Shown: piece by piece, positions 1 to 7,812 of the stretch
Position numbering within the stretch: position 1 is the stretch's first letter
Layout: every line of letters starts with the position of its first letter
Assembly (NCBI GenBank): GCA_013138865.1
Contig: WTBY01000035.1
Coordinates: 1 to 43,631, forward strand
Direction: 5' to 3'
DNA from: Helicobacteraceae bacterium
GTDB lineage: Bacteria > Campylobacterota > Campylobacteria > Campylobacterales > Sulfurimonadaceae
DNA: 43,631 bases
Translations under genes and position numbers: made by a program
The notes under the pieces: generated by a model
Databases searched by the model: none
The model's input: only the letters and a program-made list of their open reading frames with translations
Told to the model about the DNA's origin: nothing

Positions 1-127
1 GCAGTCTGAACTGCATCTGCACTTGTCAATACTGCATTGTCATTGGTTGTGACTACGTATGCTTGATAGGTAGCATCATAGCTAATTACATTTGTTTCTA
101 TTGTTTCTACGTTTGTTTCTATAGCAA
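1..127. repeat. Terminal direct repeat, left copy (circular assembly overlap)
   Basis: Identical to the last 127 bases (43505-43631). An exact repeat of 127 bases at both contig ends is typical of a circular graph path from an assembler using k=127, so it should be counted once, giving a 43,504 bp circle. It falls inside the tail-fibre reading frame, which stays open when the ends are joined. That argues against a natural terminal repeat located at this point. Confidence 0.93.
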
Positions 128-218
128 CTACATTGTCATGCTTTATTACTATCTCTGGATACTTAGTATCTCTTATGTCTCTCAATACACTTATAAATTC
201 TGGTACTAAATCTGCCAA
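1..218 (-). CDS. Tail fibre protein, N-terminal part (continues at 43504 after circularisation)
   Basis: This is the 5' part of the fibre gene whose remainder is 42610-43631. The likely start is the TTG at 218, preceded by AAGGAG at good spacing; the product begins LADLVPEFISVLRDIRD. Joining the ends (1-218 plus 42610-43504) gives 1113 nt, or 370 codons plus stop, with no frame break. This N-terminal part probably joins the fibre to the virion, as in other podoviral fibres, but I recognise no named domain. A TTG start is inferred because no ATG lies upstream in frame. It follows the 148-aa virion gene by 10 nt in the late operon. Confidence 0.8.
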   Translation of the reverse strand, partial: MADLVPEFISVLRDIRDTKYPEIVIKHDNVVAIETNVETIETNVISYDATYQAYVVTTNDNAVLTSADAVQT

Positions 219-228
219 ATATTCTCCT

Positions 229-675
229 TTATGTTAGTGGACATTCTGAGACATCAACTAAGTCGCCTTCATCTGCACCACATTGGTTGTATGGTAAACA
301 ATTTAATATGTTCATCAATACTGTGTCTAGCGACTTGTATAAGTCTGCTTTTGGTATATCATACAGTGGGTCATTACATAGAGTTGTGGTTATAGTGCCA
401 TCTTGTAGAACAGCGTAGGAGTTGCCACTTCCATCTGGAACGGTACATCCAACTGCATCTGGTTCTAATAACAAGTCTGCACTATGTGTATCATGATTAG
501 TCCAATCTACGTATGTGTACCAAGTTCTTCTTTCTTCTGCTGTCATGCCAGTTAAGTTGTCCGTAGACATTGCTGTTATGATATTTGATATAAAAGCATC
601 TCCCCAAACATAACAGTTACCATCCAGTAGCAATACTGTTGTATATGGCAGTCTCTCTTGAAAGATTTCCTTCAT
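229..675 (-). CDS. Hypothetical late/virion protein (148 aa or slightly longer)
   Basis: I do not recognise this protein. It is acidic, with aromatic motifs such as TWYTYVDWTNHD and a Cys-containing C-terminus. It lies between two late virion genes and is probably a minor connector or tail component; that role rests on position only. The start is uncertain. The ATG at 675 has AGGAGAA too far upstream (about 12 nt). The frame stays open upstream, with an ATA overlapping the TAG stop of the preceding gene and an ATT two codons before the ATG. A non-AUG or reinitiation start is therefore possible. Confidence 0.65.
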   Translation of the reverse strand: MKEIFQERLPYTTVLLLDGNCYVWGDAFISNIITAMSTDNLTGMTAEERRTWYTYVDWTNHDTHSADLLLEPDAVGCTVPDGSGNSYAVLQDGTITTTLCNDPLYDIPKADLYKSLDTVLMNILNCLPYNQCGADEGDLVDVSECPLT

Positions 676-749
676 TTCAATTAGTGCTTCTCCTGTGGTA
701 CCATGTACCTTTGGGTCACAATAATCTTCCGATAATATGAATAACTCTT

Positions 750-1184
750 CTATGGGAATTGCTGATATCTTTCAGCACAATCATTATCATTATCTGATAA
801 GACTGTCTCCACTAGTCTGTCGTTATTCACTTCTATTTCTCTATAATACAATCCCATGTGTGTCTTACCATTAGGTCTTTCCAGTCCTGCCATTACATAT
901 AGTGCAACTGCATCTAGTAATACTGAATCTATATCTACATCATCATCTAGCGTTACTGCAATAGATGGTGTTCTTATGTATGATGTTTCATCTAGTTTTC
1001 TATAGACTGGAAATGTAACTAATGTTCCCACTGGTACTGTCTTGCTTAATCTTAATGGAACCGTATCCATTGCAATTCTCTTACAAGCAGTTTGTATTCT
1101 CTGATATAAATCTGTATCGTCTGGTAGCTGTGTCCTACCAATACTTTTAGATTTTAACAGTACTTTAAATTCGTCTACTGTCAT
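750..1184 (-). CDS. Hypothetical head-tail connector-like protein
   Basis: This 144-aa protein has a strong ribosome binding site (AAGGAG before ATG). Its N-terminal helices (VDEFKVLLKSKSIG) are followed by a mostly beta-like middle and a short helix (LLDAVALYVMAGLER). That pattern is common in small phage adaptor or completion proteins. The gene follows terminase and precedes the fibre genes, which fits a connector role, but no family is recognised with certainty. Confidence 0.6.
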   Translation of the reverse strand: MTVDEFKVLLKSKSIGRTQLPDDTDLYQRIQTACKRIAMDTVPLRLSKTVPVGTLVTFPVYRKLDETSYIRTPSIAVTLDDDVDIDSVLLDAVALYVMAGLERPNGKTHMGLYYREIEVNNDRLVETVLSDNDNDCAERYQQFP

Positions 1185-1196
1185 ATTACTCCTTTA

Positions 1197-2210
1197 CTAG
1201 TAATCGTATATATCTACTTCTTCTTCATCGAGGTCATCGAATTCATCAAAGAAGTCTCCTTTTATTTCTGTTCCTTGTTTTGCAGAAGATGGATACACTA
1301 TGAAGTCTGGGTCTAAGAAGTTAGCTAAACAATCCAGTACATCATCGTGTTCAGTTGTTGCTCCCTCCTTAGTAAACCCTTTGTACTCATAGTCAAACTC
1401 TGCAAATGCATCTTCATTCTTATCACTTGGTATCCATATCTTTTTAGTTTTAAACAAGGGTTGTAGAGCTGTAATTCTATATTCTTTTTGTTGTGAGGAA
1501 TTGTTCTCTAAGCCTTTGTAATTAAAGTATGTACCAGTTCTTTGCATTTCTAATTGAATGAAGTGGTCTAGTACTTGTTGCAATGAAGCTTTCTCTGCTC
1601 TTGTTTCAATAGGATTGTATTGTCTTACGTGTTGAAATAGAATATCTATTATCTCACTTGGGTCATACTTTCCTACATCCATTCTAACTACGAAGATGTT
1701 TTTATTCTTATCTACACCAATAGTAGACACCACTCTATAGTCACTGCTGTTCTTAGAACTAACAGCTATATCCATTGAGGTAAAGAAGTTCATCTGTGAG
1801 AATTGTTCCTTGACTACATCGTAGTTAAAATACTGTAACCATGAATCTTTAAAGACTCTGGTTTCTTCTGATGTAATCTGAAGCATATACTCTCTATAGA
1901 ATGAAGCTTCTTCTCCAAGTCCTTTAGCCCCTTCATACAATTTCATTATCTTTTCATTAGTGAATCTATCACTCCATGAAGATATGATTTCATTTACTGG
2001 TACTGGAAACTTGTTAGCTACTGGACATTCGAGAGTCATAAACTCTGTATGTCTTTTCATCTTTAGAAGAATATCATCTTCTGCAAATGGTGTACCTACT
2101 ACTACCATCTTATTAAAGTTCATATCCACTGCTGGATATACTGATGACATAAACCACTTAGTTACTTTTTGTCTTTCAGTCTTACTGAATAAGGCATCAT
2201 CTGGTAAAAT
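1197..2210 (-). CDS. terL: Terminase large subunit, exon 2 (nuclease half)
   Basis: This is the C-terminal 337 codons of TerL. The unspliced frame opens at an ATG (2213) that belongs to the intron end. After splicing, exon 2 begins ATT TTA CCA and restores LFDD-ILPDD across the junction. Visible features are the ATPase coupling region VVVGTPF (about residue 222 of the spliced protein), a RuvC-like nuclease aspartate in TSMDIAV (about 332), and the late acidic pair in HDDVLD (about 473-475). It cuts concatemeric DNA and drives packaging into proheads with TerS and portal. The spliced length of 522 aa is normal for the family. Confidence 0.92.
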   Translation of the reverse strand: MLPDDALFSKTERQKVTKWFMSSVYPAVDMNFNKMVVVGTPFAEDDILLKMKRHTEFMTLECPVANKFPVPVNEIISSWSDRFTNEKIMKLYEGAKGLGEEASFYREYMLQITSEETRVFKDSWLQYFNYDVVKEQFSQMNFFTSMDIAVSSKNSSDYRVVSTIGVDKNKNIFVVRMDVGKYDPSEIIDILFQHVRQYNPIETRAEKASLQQVLDHFIQLEMQRTGTYFNYKGLENNSSQQKEYRITALQPLFKTKKIWIPSDKNEDAFAEFDYEYKGFTKEGATTEHDDVLDCLANFLDPDFIVYPSSAKQGTEIKGDFFDEFDDLDEEEVDIYDY

Positions 2211-3015
2211 CATTATGTTAAATTAATACTCGTTAAGCATTAACCAATAATTTGTTTCTTGTTTTCCTAGCTCCCTGCTCTTGTCTATTCTCTGTGCCTG
2301 TTACAAATTTGCATACATGCTTTGAATAGAGTTTGCTATCGCCTAGTATATCCTTATCTAGTTCCATCTTGTTGTAGTCTATCCACAACTTGAATCCTTC
2401 TAGTTTTGATATATCTTCAAGAAAATATTCGAACACTAGCCATCTACTATCTACTGTTACTCTTCCAAGATAACCTTTGTCATCTTTTTCTGAATAGCAT
2501 CTTTTTAATATGTTGTTCCATAGCTGTTTAGCTCTTTTCCAATATGTTAATTTTTTATTAGGAATACCATAACATCCAACTTTGTATATAGATGGAGAGT
2601 AGTGGTCTTTCACTTCTCCTGCTCTAATGTCCGTAGTTGTTGCCGTTCTTGTATATTTAGATTTTATAAATTGAATTGGGTTCTGTTCTCTTGTCCCAAT
2701 AAATTTCAATATCTTAAAATCTAATCCTAGGTTGTTTGTAAATGTCTTTCCCTCATACTGCTGAATGAGTTCTTCGTGTGTTTTTCTTTTCATAAGAAAT
2801 TTCCTTATATTAAATTATTTTCTATATGTCGCCATATAGCTCGGACTATATCTTCATCTTTCGATGCCAACCGCTTCCACCTACTTAGGTGTACTTCCTT
2901 TCGGAATAGTCTCTACACTTTCCTATCTCTAGGCTTAGCTCGGTATTCTCTTGTGTCATTTGACACAAACTCTCCACCGAATTCAATTGGTTTATTTTTA
3001 GTTTGACAACAATTT
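2211..3015 (-). mobile_element. Group I self-splicing intron in terL (805 nt)
   Basis: Both TerL halves align as one protein only if this segment is removed. The 5' exon end TTTGACGAT pairs over nine base pairs with the internal guide GTTGTCAAA, ending in the conserved U.G wobble at the splice site (after 3016). Core elements on the minus strand are: P-like near 2974-2988, Q-like near 2932-2946, R-like GAGACTA (2902-2915), and an exact S element AAGATATAGTCC (2843-2854) whose TAGTC pairs with GACTA of R to form P7. A stem CTATATG/CATATAG with a GCGA tetraloop follows (2822-2839), matching P9. The intron ends in G (2211). It houses a homing endonuclease gene in its 3' part. Confidence 0.93.
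2233..2793 (-). CDS. Intron-encoded homing endonuclease
   Basis: This 186-aa protein belongs to a familiar phage homing-endonuclease family. Its N-terminal region (KTFTNNLGLDFKI, YSPSIYKVGCYG) is followed by a W..IL.RCYSEK segment, W...F..F, and the C-terminal signature ELDKDIL...LYSKHVCKFV. It would cleave intronless terL alleles and so spread the intron. The ATG at 2793 has AAGGA 8 nt upstream, just after the P9 hairpin, so it can be translated from unspliced or early transcripts. It ends 22 nt before the 3' splice site. The catalytic residues are not established here. Confidence 0.85.
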   Translation of the reverse strand: MKRKTHEELIQQYEGKTFTNNLGLDFKILKFIGTREQNPIQFIKSKYTRTATTTDIRAGEVKDHYSPSIYKVGCYGIPNKKLTYWKRAKQLWNNILKRCYSEKDDKGYLGRVTVDSRWLVFEYFLEDISKLEGFKLWIDYNKMELDKDILGDSKLYSKHVCKFVTGTENRQEQGARKTRNKLLVNA

Positions 3016-3570
3016 ATCGTCAAACAACATTAATTGAGGTCTCTTACCTGCTCTCTTTGTACCACGTAGTGATTGACCTGAACCCTTCACTTGTATGTAT
3101 ATTACATCTCCCTTTTCATTTCTGAATCTAGCATTCTTTTTAGTTGCTTTCTCTAATGTTAAGGTTTCTTGTAATACTTCACTATTCTCCCACATGAATA
3201 CAATCTCTTCTAGTAGTCCAATAGCTTGGTCTTCACTAGCTGAGAATATCATTAGGTTCTGAATGTTTTGTTCTACTCCATCTTTGTTGTAGAAGTTAGG
3301 CATGTATCCTAGCGAAGCTACATACAGTGTAAGTTTAGTATTAAGTACTGTAGTTTTAGCACCACCACGATGAACTATGATTTGAACTCTATCTTCATCT
3401 GATAAAGTTAGGTCTAGCATTTCATAGTGAATCCTTGGTGTCTTATTATCTTCTGCTAATAGGTTTATGTTACACCATGATAGAAAGTTCTTACTCTCTA
3501 CGGATGGTCTGTATGGTACAGTATAATCAGGTCTATGAACTCTATCATTTCTAGTGTACGAGTTCGACAT
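3016..3570 (-). CDS. terL: Terminase large subunit, exon 1 (ATPase half)
   Basis: This exon holds the N-terminal 185 codons of TerL. It has a Walker A-type motif HRGGAKTT (67-74) and a Walker B strand LMLFDD at the very end (180-185). Without splicing the frame runs into the intron, adding KLLSN and stopping at 2998, which would lose the coupling and nuclease domains. The intron is inserted directly after the catalytic Walker B aspartates, a highly conserved site that favours homing. The start overlaps the end of the TerS frame by 20 nt. Confidence 0.93.
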
Positions 3571-4078
3571 CTATTATTGCACCTGATTCATCTATCATCT
3601 TTCCTTCTTTTCCAAGGGTTCCAATAGCTTTATTCATTTTCTCCATTACAGTTTCCCCTGCTGATACCTCATGCTTGATAAGAAGTTCTGCTTCAGTCTT
3701 TAGAGTCTGTTGCTTAATGTATGGTTGCAATGCTTTTATAGCTTCAATTCTAACCCTGTCATCTCTTCTATCATCAGTAATCATTTGCATTCCTACTTTA
3801 ACTATGTCAGATATGTCTCCAATATAAAGTGTTCCTTCATCTGGTACAAAGTATCTAATCAGTTCTTGAACCCATTTACGTTTAAAGAATTCTCCAGCTT
3901 TACTTCTGGCTACTTTCTTTTCAACATCAAAGGCTTCTTCAAATGATTCGGTTCTGTTTTTTCCATCTGCTACCAGAGATGCAAAGCATACTCCTTTTGG
4001 AAACATCTCATCACTTATCCCGAAGTGTAATTTAATACCTTCTACTTCTTTGTTTTCTTCCACTGGTACTACGTCCAT
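3551..4078 (-). CDS. Terminase small subunit
   Basis: This 175-aa protein is encoded immediately upstream of terL and overlaps it by 20 nt. A central helical segment (FEEAFDVEKKVARSKAGE, then RKWVQELIRYF) resembles the DNA-binding part of small terminases. The C-terminal half (RVRIEAIKALQPYIKQQTLK) looks like an oligomerisation helix. It would recognise phage DNA and load TerL. Identification rests on position, size and helical pattern. It is the first gene of the late operon, just behind an inverted repeat with a TATAAT box. Confidence 0.72.
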   Translation of the reverse strand: MDVVPVEENKEVEGIKLHFGISDEMFPKGVCFASLVADGKNRTESFEEAFDVEKKVARSKAGEFFKRKWVQELIRYFVPDEGTLYIGDISDIVKVGMQMITDDRRDDRVRIEAIKALQPYIKQQTLKTEAELLIKHEVSAGETVMEKMNKAIGTLGKEGKMIDESGAIIDVELVH

Positions 4079-4116
4079 TGCATCTCCTGTTTTAGTTGTT
4101 TACCCTGTTTTCTCAG

Positions 4117-4170
4117 AGGAATACATAGTGATTATAATACCTATTTAATTGTAGGGAACTATGTACTCCT
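4117..4170 (-). promoter_or_regulatory. Probable late promoter inside a 13-bp inverted repeat
   Basis: Arms at 4117-4129 and 4158-4170 are inverted repeats matching at 12 of 13 positions and separated by 28 nt. On the minus strand the spacer contains TATAAT (4136-4131), a consensus -10 box for host sigma-70. I see no good -35 box. The predicted start point falls in the downstream arm, so a protein bound to the arms could control initiation. The element lies between the terminator of the replication operon and the terminase genes, where a late promoter is needed. N4 late genes likewise use host polymerase; the regulator here is unknown. Confidence 0.6.
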
Positions 4171-4173
4171 GTG

Positions 4174-4196
4174 AAAAAAGTAGGTCTTACCCTACT
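4174..4196 (-). terminator. Intrinsic terminator ending the replication/nucleotide operon
   Basis: On the minus strand, AGTAGG-GTAAGA-CCTACT forms a 6-bp stem with a 6-nt loop and is followed directly by a T-tract (4179-4174). The stop codon of the 31-aa gene sits at the start of the loop, so translating ribosomes would cover the upstream half of the stem. Confidence 0.85.
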
Positions 4197-4282
4197 CTTT
4201 CTAACCATCCCAATATGGTCTCATCATCTGCATACCATCCTTCTGAATAGAAGAATTGCTTTCTTTGTTCTGGAGTTATCAT
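4187..4282 (-). CDS. Hypothetical 31-aa protein
   Basis: The product begins MITPEQRKQFFYSEGW and contains a DDETILGWLERVG tail. Its ATG overlaps the TGA stop of the preceding gene (ATGA), so translation is probably coupled. It is the last gene before the terminator. No function is recognised; it is acidic and probably soluble. Confidence 0.6.
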   Translation of the reverse strand: MITPEQRKQFFYSEGWYADDETILGWLERVG

Positions 4283-4437
4283 AGATACTCCACTTCGTAT
4301 ATTTGATGCCATGGAATTATCTTCTTTGCTTCATCTTCATAAACTACTATTCCATAAGGTCTAGTAGCAACAAGAATCATATCTTTTCTATTTCTTCCAT
4401 TGATGGCTACTTTTACTTTAAACAGATTAGATGTCAT
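4279..4437 (-). CDS. Hypothetical 52-aa protein
   Basis: This small protein (MTSNLFKVKVAINGR... to IPWHQIYEVEYL) is predicted to be mainly beta-strand. It starts inside the 3' end of nrdB (11-nt overlap) and has GGAG 6 nt upstream of the ATG. It is coupled by an ATGA overlap to the next gene. It is not recognised; its place behind nrdB may simply reflect operon packing. Confidence 0.65.
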   Translation of the reverse strand: MTSNLFKVKVAINGRNRKDMILVATRPYGIVVYEDEAKKIIPWHQIYEVEYL

Positions 4438-5413
4438 TCCAATCTCCCGTTAGACTATTCATTGTGTATTCAGTAGACTTTCCTTCAAAGAAGTTAGTTA
4501 ATACTGTTCCAGTTAATTCATCCATCCAAGGGAATGGAGATTTGTTTATATTGTAGTTAGCTTTAAATCCAATTAGTTTTAGTCTCTGGTCTGCAATATA
4601 TTTAATATACTGCTTCACTTCTTCATTGTCCATGTGAGGTGGATTCAATTCATCTACTAGTTCACATTCCTTTTCTACCAAGGTTCTAGTTGCTTTGTAG
4701 ATTCGTTTCTTTATCTCATCATTGAATACTTCACTATTTTCCTTAATAAAAGTCTTTAATAACCAAGCATTACTTACTACATGTTGTTCTTCATCTTTGA
4801 TAGACCATTCAACTATAGTTCCTAATCCTTTGTACTTTCCATCTATCTGATATTTTAATAACATAGCAAATTGAGCAAAGAGTGAGACTCCCTCCGTGAG
4901 AACAGCGTACACCGCTATCATAAACATTATATCTTGTTTGTAGCGGTATGCTATCTCTTCTTCTGAGTATCCCATTTCTGCATACTGTTCATACTTCAAT
5001 ACCTGACTATCTTTTACAAACTCTATCTTGTCTGCCATATTCTTATCTTCCAAGAACTCTGAGTAGAATGAATCTTCAAATCCTAGTGTCTCAGTGAATA
5101 AAGAGTATGATGCAATATGAGTACTTTCTCTATCTGCATTACCTCTTAACATCATTGATACTTCTGTTGGTTTAAATATTCTCAATAGTACATCATATCC
5201 ATGTCCTACTTCAATATCATTCTGGGTAAACAATCTCATTACTTGTGTAATGAATTCTTTCTCTTTTGTATCTGCTTTAGAGAAGTCTTTTACATCATCT
5301 CCTAATGGAACTTCATCCCAATGCCATACCATCTTATCATGTGTATTCCAGTGTTCAAATGCTTCTGGATACTTCATAGGTTTAAATACCCTGCTTGCTG
5401 ATAATAAACTCAT
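4427..5413 (-). CDS. nrdB: Ribonucleotide reductase class I, beta subunit
   Basis: NrdB supplies the tyrosyl radical for dNTP synthesis with NrdA. The product begins MSLLSASRVFKP. Ligand motifs for the di-metal site are visible: EVGHGYD with RESTHIASY (metal ligands and candidate radical tyrosine), then EGVSLFAQFAML, and EWSIKDEEQHV near residue 210. The longer upstream reading (ATG at 5431) is less likely because the ATG at 5413 overlaps the nrdA stop as TAATG. At 328 aa it is near the usual length for phage NrdB. Confidence 0.93.
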   Translation of the reverse strand: MSLLSASRVFKPMKYPEAFEHWNTHDKMVWHWDEVPLGDDVKDFSKADTKEKEFITQVMRLFTQNDIEVGHGYDVLLRIFKPTEVSMMLRGNADRESTHIASYSLFTETLGFEDSFYSEFLEDKNMADKIEFVKDSQVLKYEQYAEMGYSEEEIAYRYKQDIMFMIAVYAVLTEGVSLFAQFAMLLKYQIDGKYKGLGTIVEWSIKDEEQHVVSNAWLLKTFIKENSEVFNDEIKKRIYKATRTLVEKECELVDELNPPHMDNEEVKQYIKYIADQRLKLIGFKANYNINKSPFPWMDELTGTVLTNFFEGKSTEYTMNSLTGDWNDI

Positions 5414-7149
5414 TATGCACATCCTAGGCAAGTATCAGCTTCTAGCTCTACTCTGTCTGTATTTCCAGTATTGGCTCTGTTTAGAGACGTACTTCTTAGA
5501 TAGTACAAACTCTTTAACTTCTTCTTCCAAGCCATTAGGTGTATCTGATGCAATAGCTTAACATTGATATCTGCTGGTATGAATAAGTTACAACTGATAC
5601 CTTGTGTTATATGTTCTTGCATAATTGATGTATTGTTTATTACTGCTAATTGTGGTACTTCATAGGCAGTTTTAAATACATACTTTTCTTCATCTGTTAG
5701 ACAATCTAAGTGTTGAACTGAACCTTGGTTTTTAAGTATTGATTTCCAGATGGTGCCAGTGTTTTTACCACGCTGTTCTAGTACCATTTCAAGATACTTG
5801 TTCTTTATAGTGTAGCTTCCTATATTGCTCTTAGCTACATATATATTGCTTACTCTTGTATCAATTCCTGCACTGGTTAATCCACATAATGTACTGATGC
5901 TTGCCGTAGGTGCTATAGCTGTCACATTAACATTGCGTTTAGAATTGCTTATCTTAGCAGTTCCTTTCTCTTTACCTAGTACTATATTGCTCTTTTCTAA
6001 AGATGTAGATATATGACTAAATACCTTCTTTGTTAAGTATGTAGTACTTAGACTCGATACTGGTAGGTTCTTGGACTGTAGATAGCTATGCCATCCCATT
6101 ACTCCAATTCCAATACTTCGTTCCTCTAAGGCACTTCTATGTGCTTTCTCGAAGCCTTTTCTATCCTTTGTTAATTGGATAAATGATGATAATACGTTAT
6201 CTGTAAATCTATGTATATCTTCCATAAACAGCTTCTTTTTTTCCCATTCATCAAAGTATTCTAAGTTGACTGAAACTAGGCAACATACACCTGTTCTAAG
6301 CTCATCAGTGTGAAGCATTATCTCACTGCATAGATTACTTGTCTTTATTCTTCTGTTGTGAATAGAGTACTCATAAGGCTTATTATGGTTAGCTGTATCT
6401 TTAAAGAACAGATATGGTTCTCCTGTTTCAACTCTACTTATTAGTATCTTTTTCCATATATCAAATGCTGGTACAGTCTCAATGGTCTCTCCTGTCTTAG
6501 GAGACACTAAATCAATATTGCCCTTGCTTTCTACTGCTTCCATGAATTCATCGCTTAGAGCCACTCCATGGTGTATATTAGTAGACCTTCTATCTTTATC
6601 TCCAGTTGGTCTTCTTACATCTATGAACTCTTTTATCTCAGGATGATTAACATCTAAGTATACTGCTTGACTAGCTCGTCTTAGACCACCCTGAGAGACT
6701 GCTAGAGTCGTACTATCACTTACTTTAATAAATGGTATGATACCACTTGATTCTCCTCCATGAGTACCTACCTTAGCTCCTATCTCTCTTACATTAGACC
6801 ACGTAGTTCCAATACCCCCACCAGTTGCTCCTAGCCAGTTGTTTTCTTCCCACGTGCTAAATATACCTTCTTTACTATCTGATACTTCATTAGTGTAGCA
6901 CGATATAGGAAGTCCTCTTGAAGGTACTCCTGCATTGCTAGATGGTGGGGTAGATGGATGAAACCAATAGTTCCTTAGATATGTCTCTAATCTAAGCCTA
7001 TGTGGTGTATCGTCTGAATAAGCACTAGCTACTCTAGTTACCCATTCATTGTATGTTTCGCTATCTAGGAAGTATCTCTCATTATACATATCTCTACTAT
7101 ATTGAGGCAGTCCTTCCCATCCTCTTTTATCTTTCATTAATGTATCCAT
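5413..7149 (-). CDS. nrdA: Ribonucleotide reductase class I, alpha subunit (short form)
   Basis: This is the catalytic subunit that reduces NDPs. Key residues are present: C84 in ISCYTNEV and C289/C290 in GVCCLVSVNL (redox pair), N272, C274 and E276 in SNLCSEIML (active-site loop), Y549-Y550 in SLYYLRS (radical relay to NrdB), and a C-terminal CLGCA shuttle pair. At 578 aa it is much shorter than cellular NrdA (about 750). It starts close to the catalytic domain and lacks an ATP-cone, so dATP feedback inhibition is probably absent; this is an inference. It is coupled to nrdB by TAATG. Confidence 0.95.
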   Translation of the reverse strand: MDTLMKDKRGWEGLPQYSRDMYNERYFLDSETYNEWVTRVASAYSDDTPHRLRLETYLRNYWFHPSTPPSSNAGVPSRGLPISCYTNEVSDSKEGIFSTWEENNWLGATGGGIGTTWSNVREIGAKVGTHGGESSGIIPFIKVSDSTTLAVSQGGLRRASQAVYLDVNHPEIKEFIDVRRPTGDKDRRSTNIHHGVALSDEFMEAVESKGNIDLVSPKTGETIETVPAFDIWKKILISRVETGEPYLFFKDTANHNKPYEYSIHNRRIKTSNLCSEIMLHTDELRTGVCCLVSVNLEYFDEWEKKKLFMEDIHRFTDNVLSSFIQLTKDRKGFEKAHRSALEERSIGIGVMGWHSYLQSKNLPVSSLSTTYLTKKVFSHISTSLEKSNIVLGKEKGTAKISNSKRNVNVTAIAPTASISTLCGLTSAGIDTRVSNIYVAKSNIGSYTIKNKYLEMVLEQRGKNTGTIWKSILKNQGSVQHLDCLTDEEKYVFKTAYEVPQLAVINNTSIMQEHITQGISCNLFIPADINVKLLHQIHLMAWKKKLKSLYYLRSTSLNRANTGNTDRVELEADTCLGCA

Positions 7150-7314
7150 TTATACCTCGTATAAAAGTGTGTCTTGTTTAAATACTATTTCAGTACCTAT
7201 TTTATCTCTTCTAAATGTAGCTTCTGCTATACATTCAACTATTACATCCTCTTCGTCCTTGAAGAATGGTTTGTAAAATAAACCAATCTCTGCTTCATCT
7301 AAGTTGACTAACAT
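7150..7314 (-). CDS. Hypothetical 54-aa protein upstream of nrdA
   Basis: The product begins MLVNLDEAEIGLFYKPFFKDEEDV and ends GTEIVFKQDTLLYEV. AAGGAG sits 4 nt before the ATG, and the TAA stop is directly adjacent to the nrdA ATG. It is acidic and predicted to be mixed alpha/beta. Its constant position before nrdA suggests a link to nucleotide metabolism, but I see no glutaredoxin CxxC and no named family. Confidence 0.7.
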   Translation of the reverse strand: MLVNLDEAEIGLFYKPFFKDEEDVIVECIAEATFRRDKIGTEIVFKQDTLLYEV

Positions 7315-7323
7315 TAAACTCCT

Positions 7324-7791
7324 TTATAATTTGCAGTTAGTGAAATCTGCTTTTAACCATTTAGCCATTGCTTCTGGTGTCTTGTCTTTTTGAAATTTGC
7401 CTTCAATGATTGTACCTTCACGACTATTGATTTCTTTAGCTACTTCTGCTAAACATTTTTCATTATCGTACCCTACTTTAAGTACATCCCCTCCAGCAAA
7501 TACCTGAATGTCACATAGTGCATCAATCACATCTTCATCTGTCGGTTTTGAGTAAGTAACATCTTTGGCTACTTCTAACTCCAAGTGAACATTGTCTATG
7601 ATTCCCTCAACGGTCTCTTCTATTATTGTTACAAATCTATTCGCTAAGAATCTAGCTTTATTGTCTTGCACTCCGTACATTTCAAATATCTCTTCCATGA
7701 TATTCATAGTACACACTCTTTTATCAAAAGGTTTTAAATGTAAACCTCTATCTGTTTGAAATCTCTTTAACTCATCTAATGTATTATTCAT
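7324..7791 (-). CDS. MazG-like nucleotide pyrophosphohydrolase
   Basis: This 155-aa protein has the all-helical MazG/dUTPase-2-like layout: an N-terminal helix (NTLDELKRFQTDRGL), EEIFEMYG around residues 33-40, a second acidic helix (IIEETVEGIID), and DALCDIQVFAGGDVLKVGYD near 90-110. The E and D residues would bind Mg2+ for hydrolysis of (d)NTPs to (d)NMPs. Phage MazG homologues are linked to nucleotide recycling and to lowering alarmone levels. Here it is grouped with nrdAB, SSB and thyX. Confidence 0.75.
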   Translation of the reverse strand: MNNTLDELKRFQTDRGLHLKPFDKRVCTMNIMEEIFEMYGVQDNKARFLANRFVTIIEETVEGIIDNVHLELEVAKDVTYSKPTDEDVIDALCDIQVFAGGDVLKVGYDNEKCLAEVAKEINSREGTIIEGKFQKDKTPEAMAKWLKADFTNCKL

Positions 7792-7812
7792 TGTAATCCT
7801 TTTATTTTAATA

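Noticed and set aside
1-127. Natural direct terminal repeat as in T7 or N4
   Set aside because: The length equals a common assembler k-mer and the repeat lies inside a continuous fibre gene. Packaged ends must be elsewhere or unknown.
2213-3570. terL as a pseudogene or frameshifted gene
   Set aside because: The gap is 805 nt with a full group I intron core and exact splice restoration, so interruption by an intron explains it better than decay.
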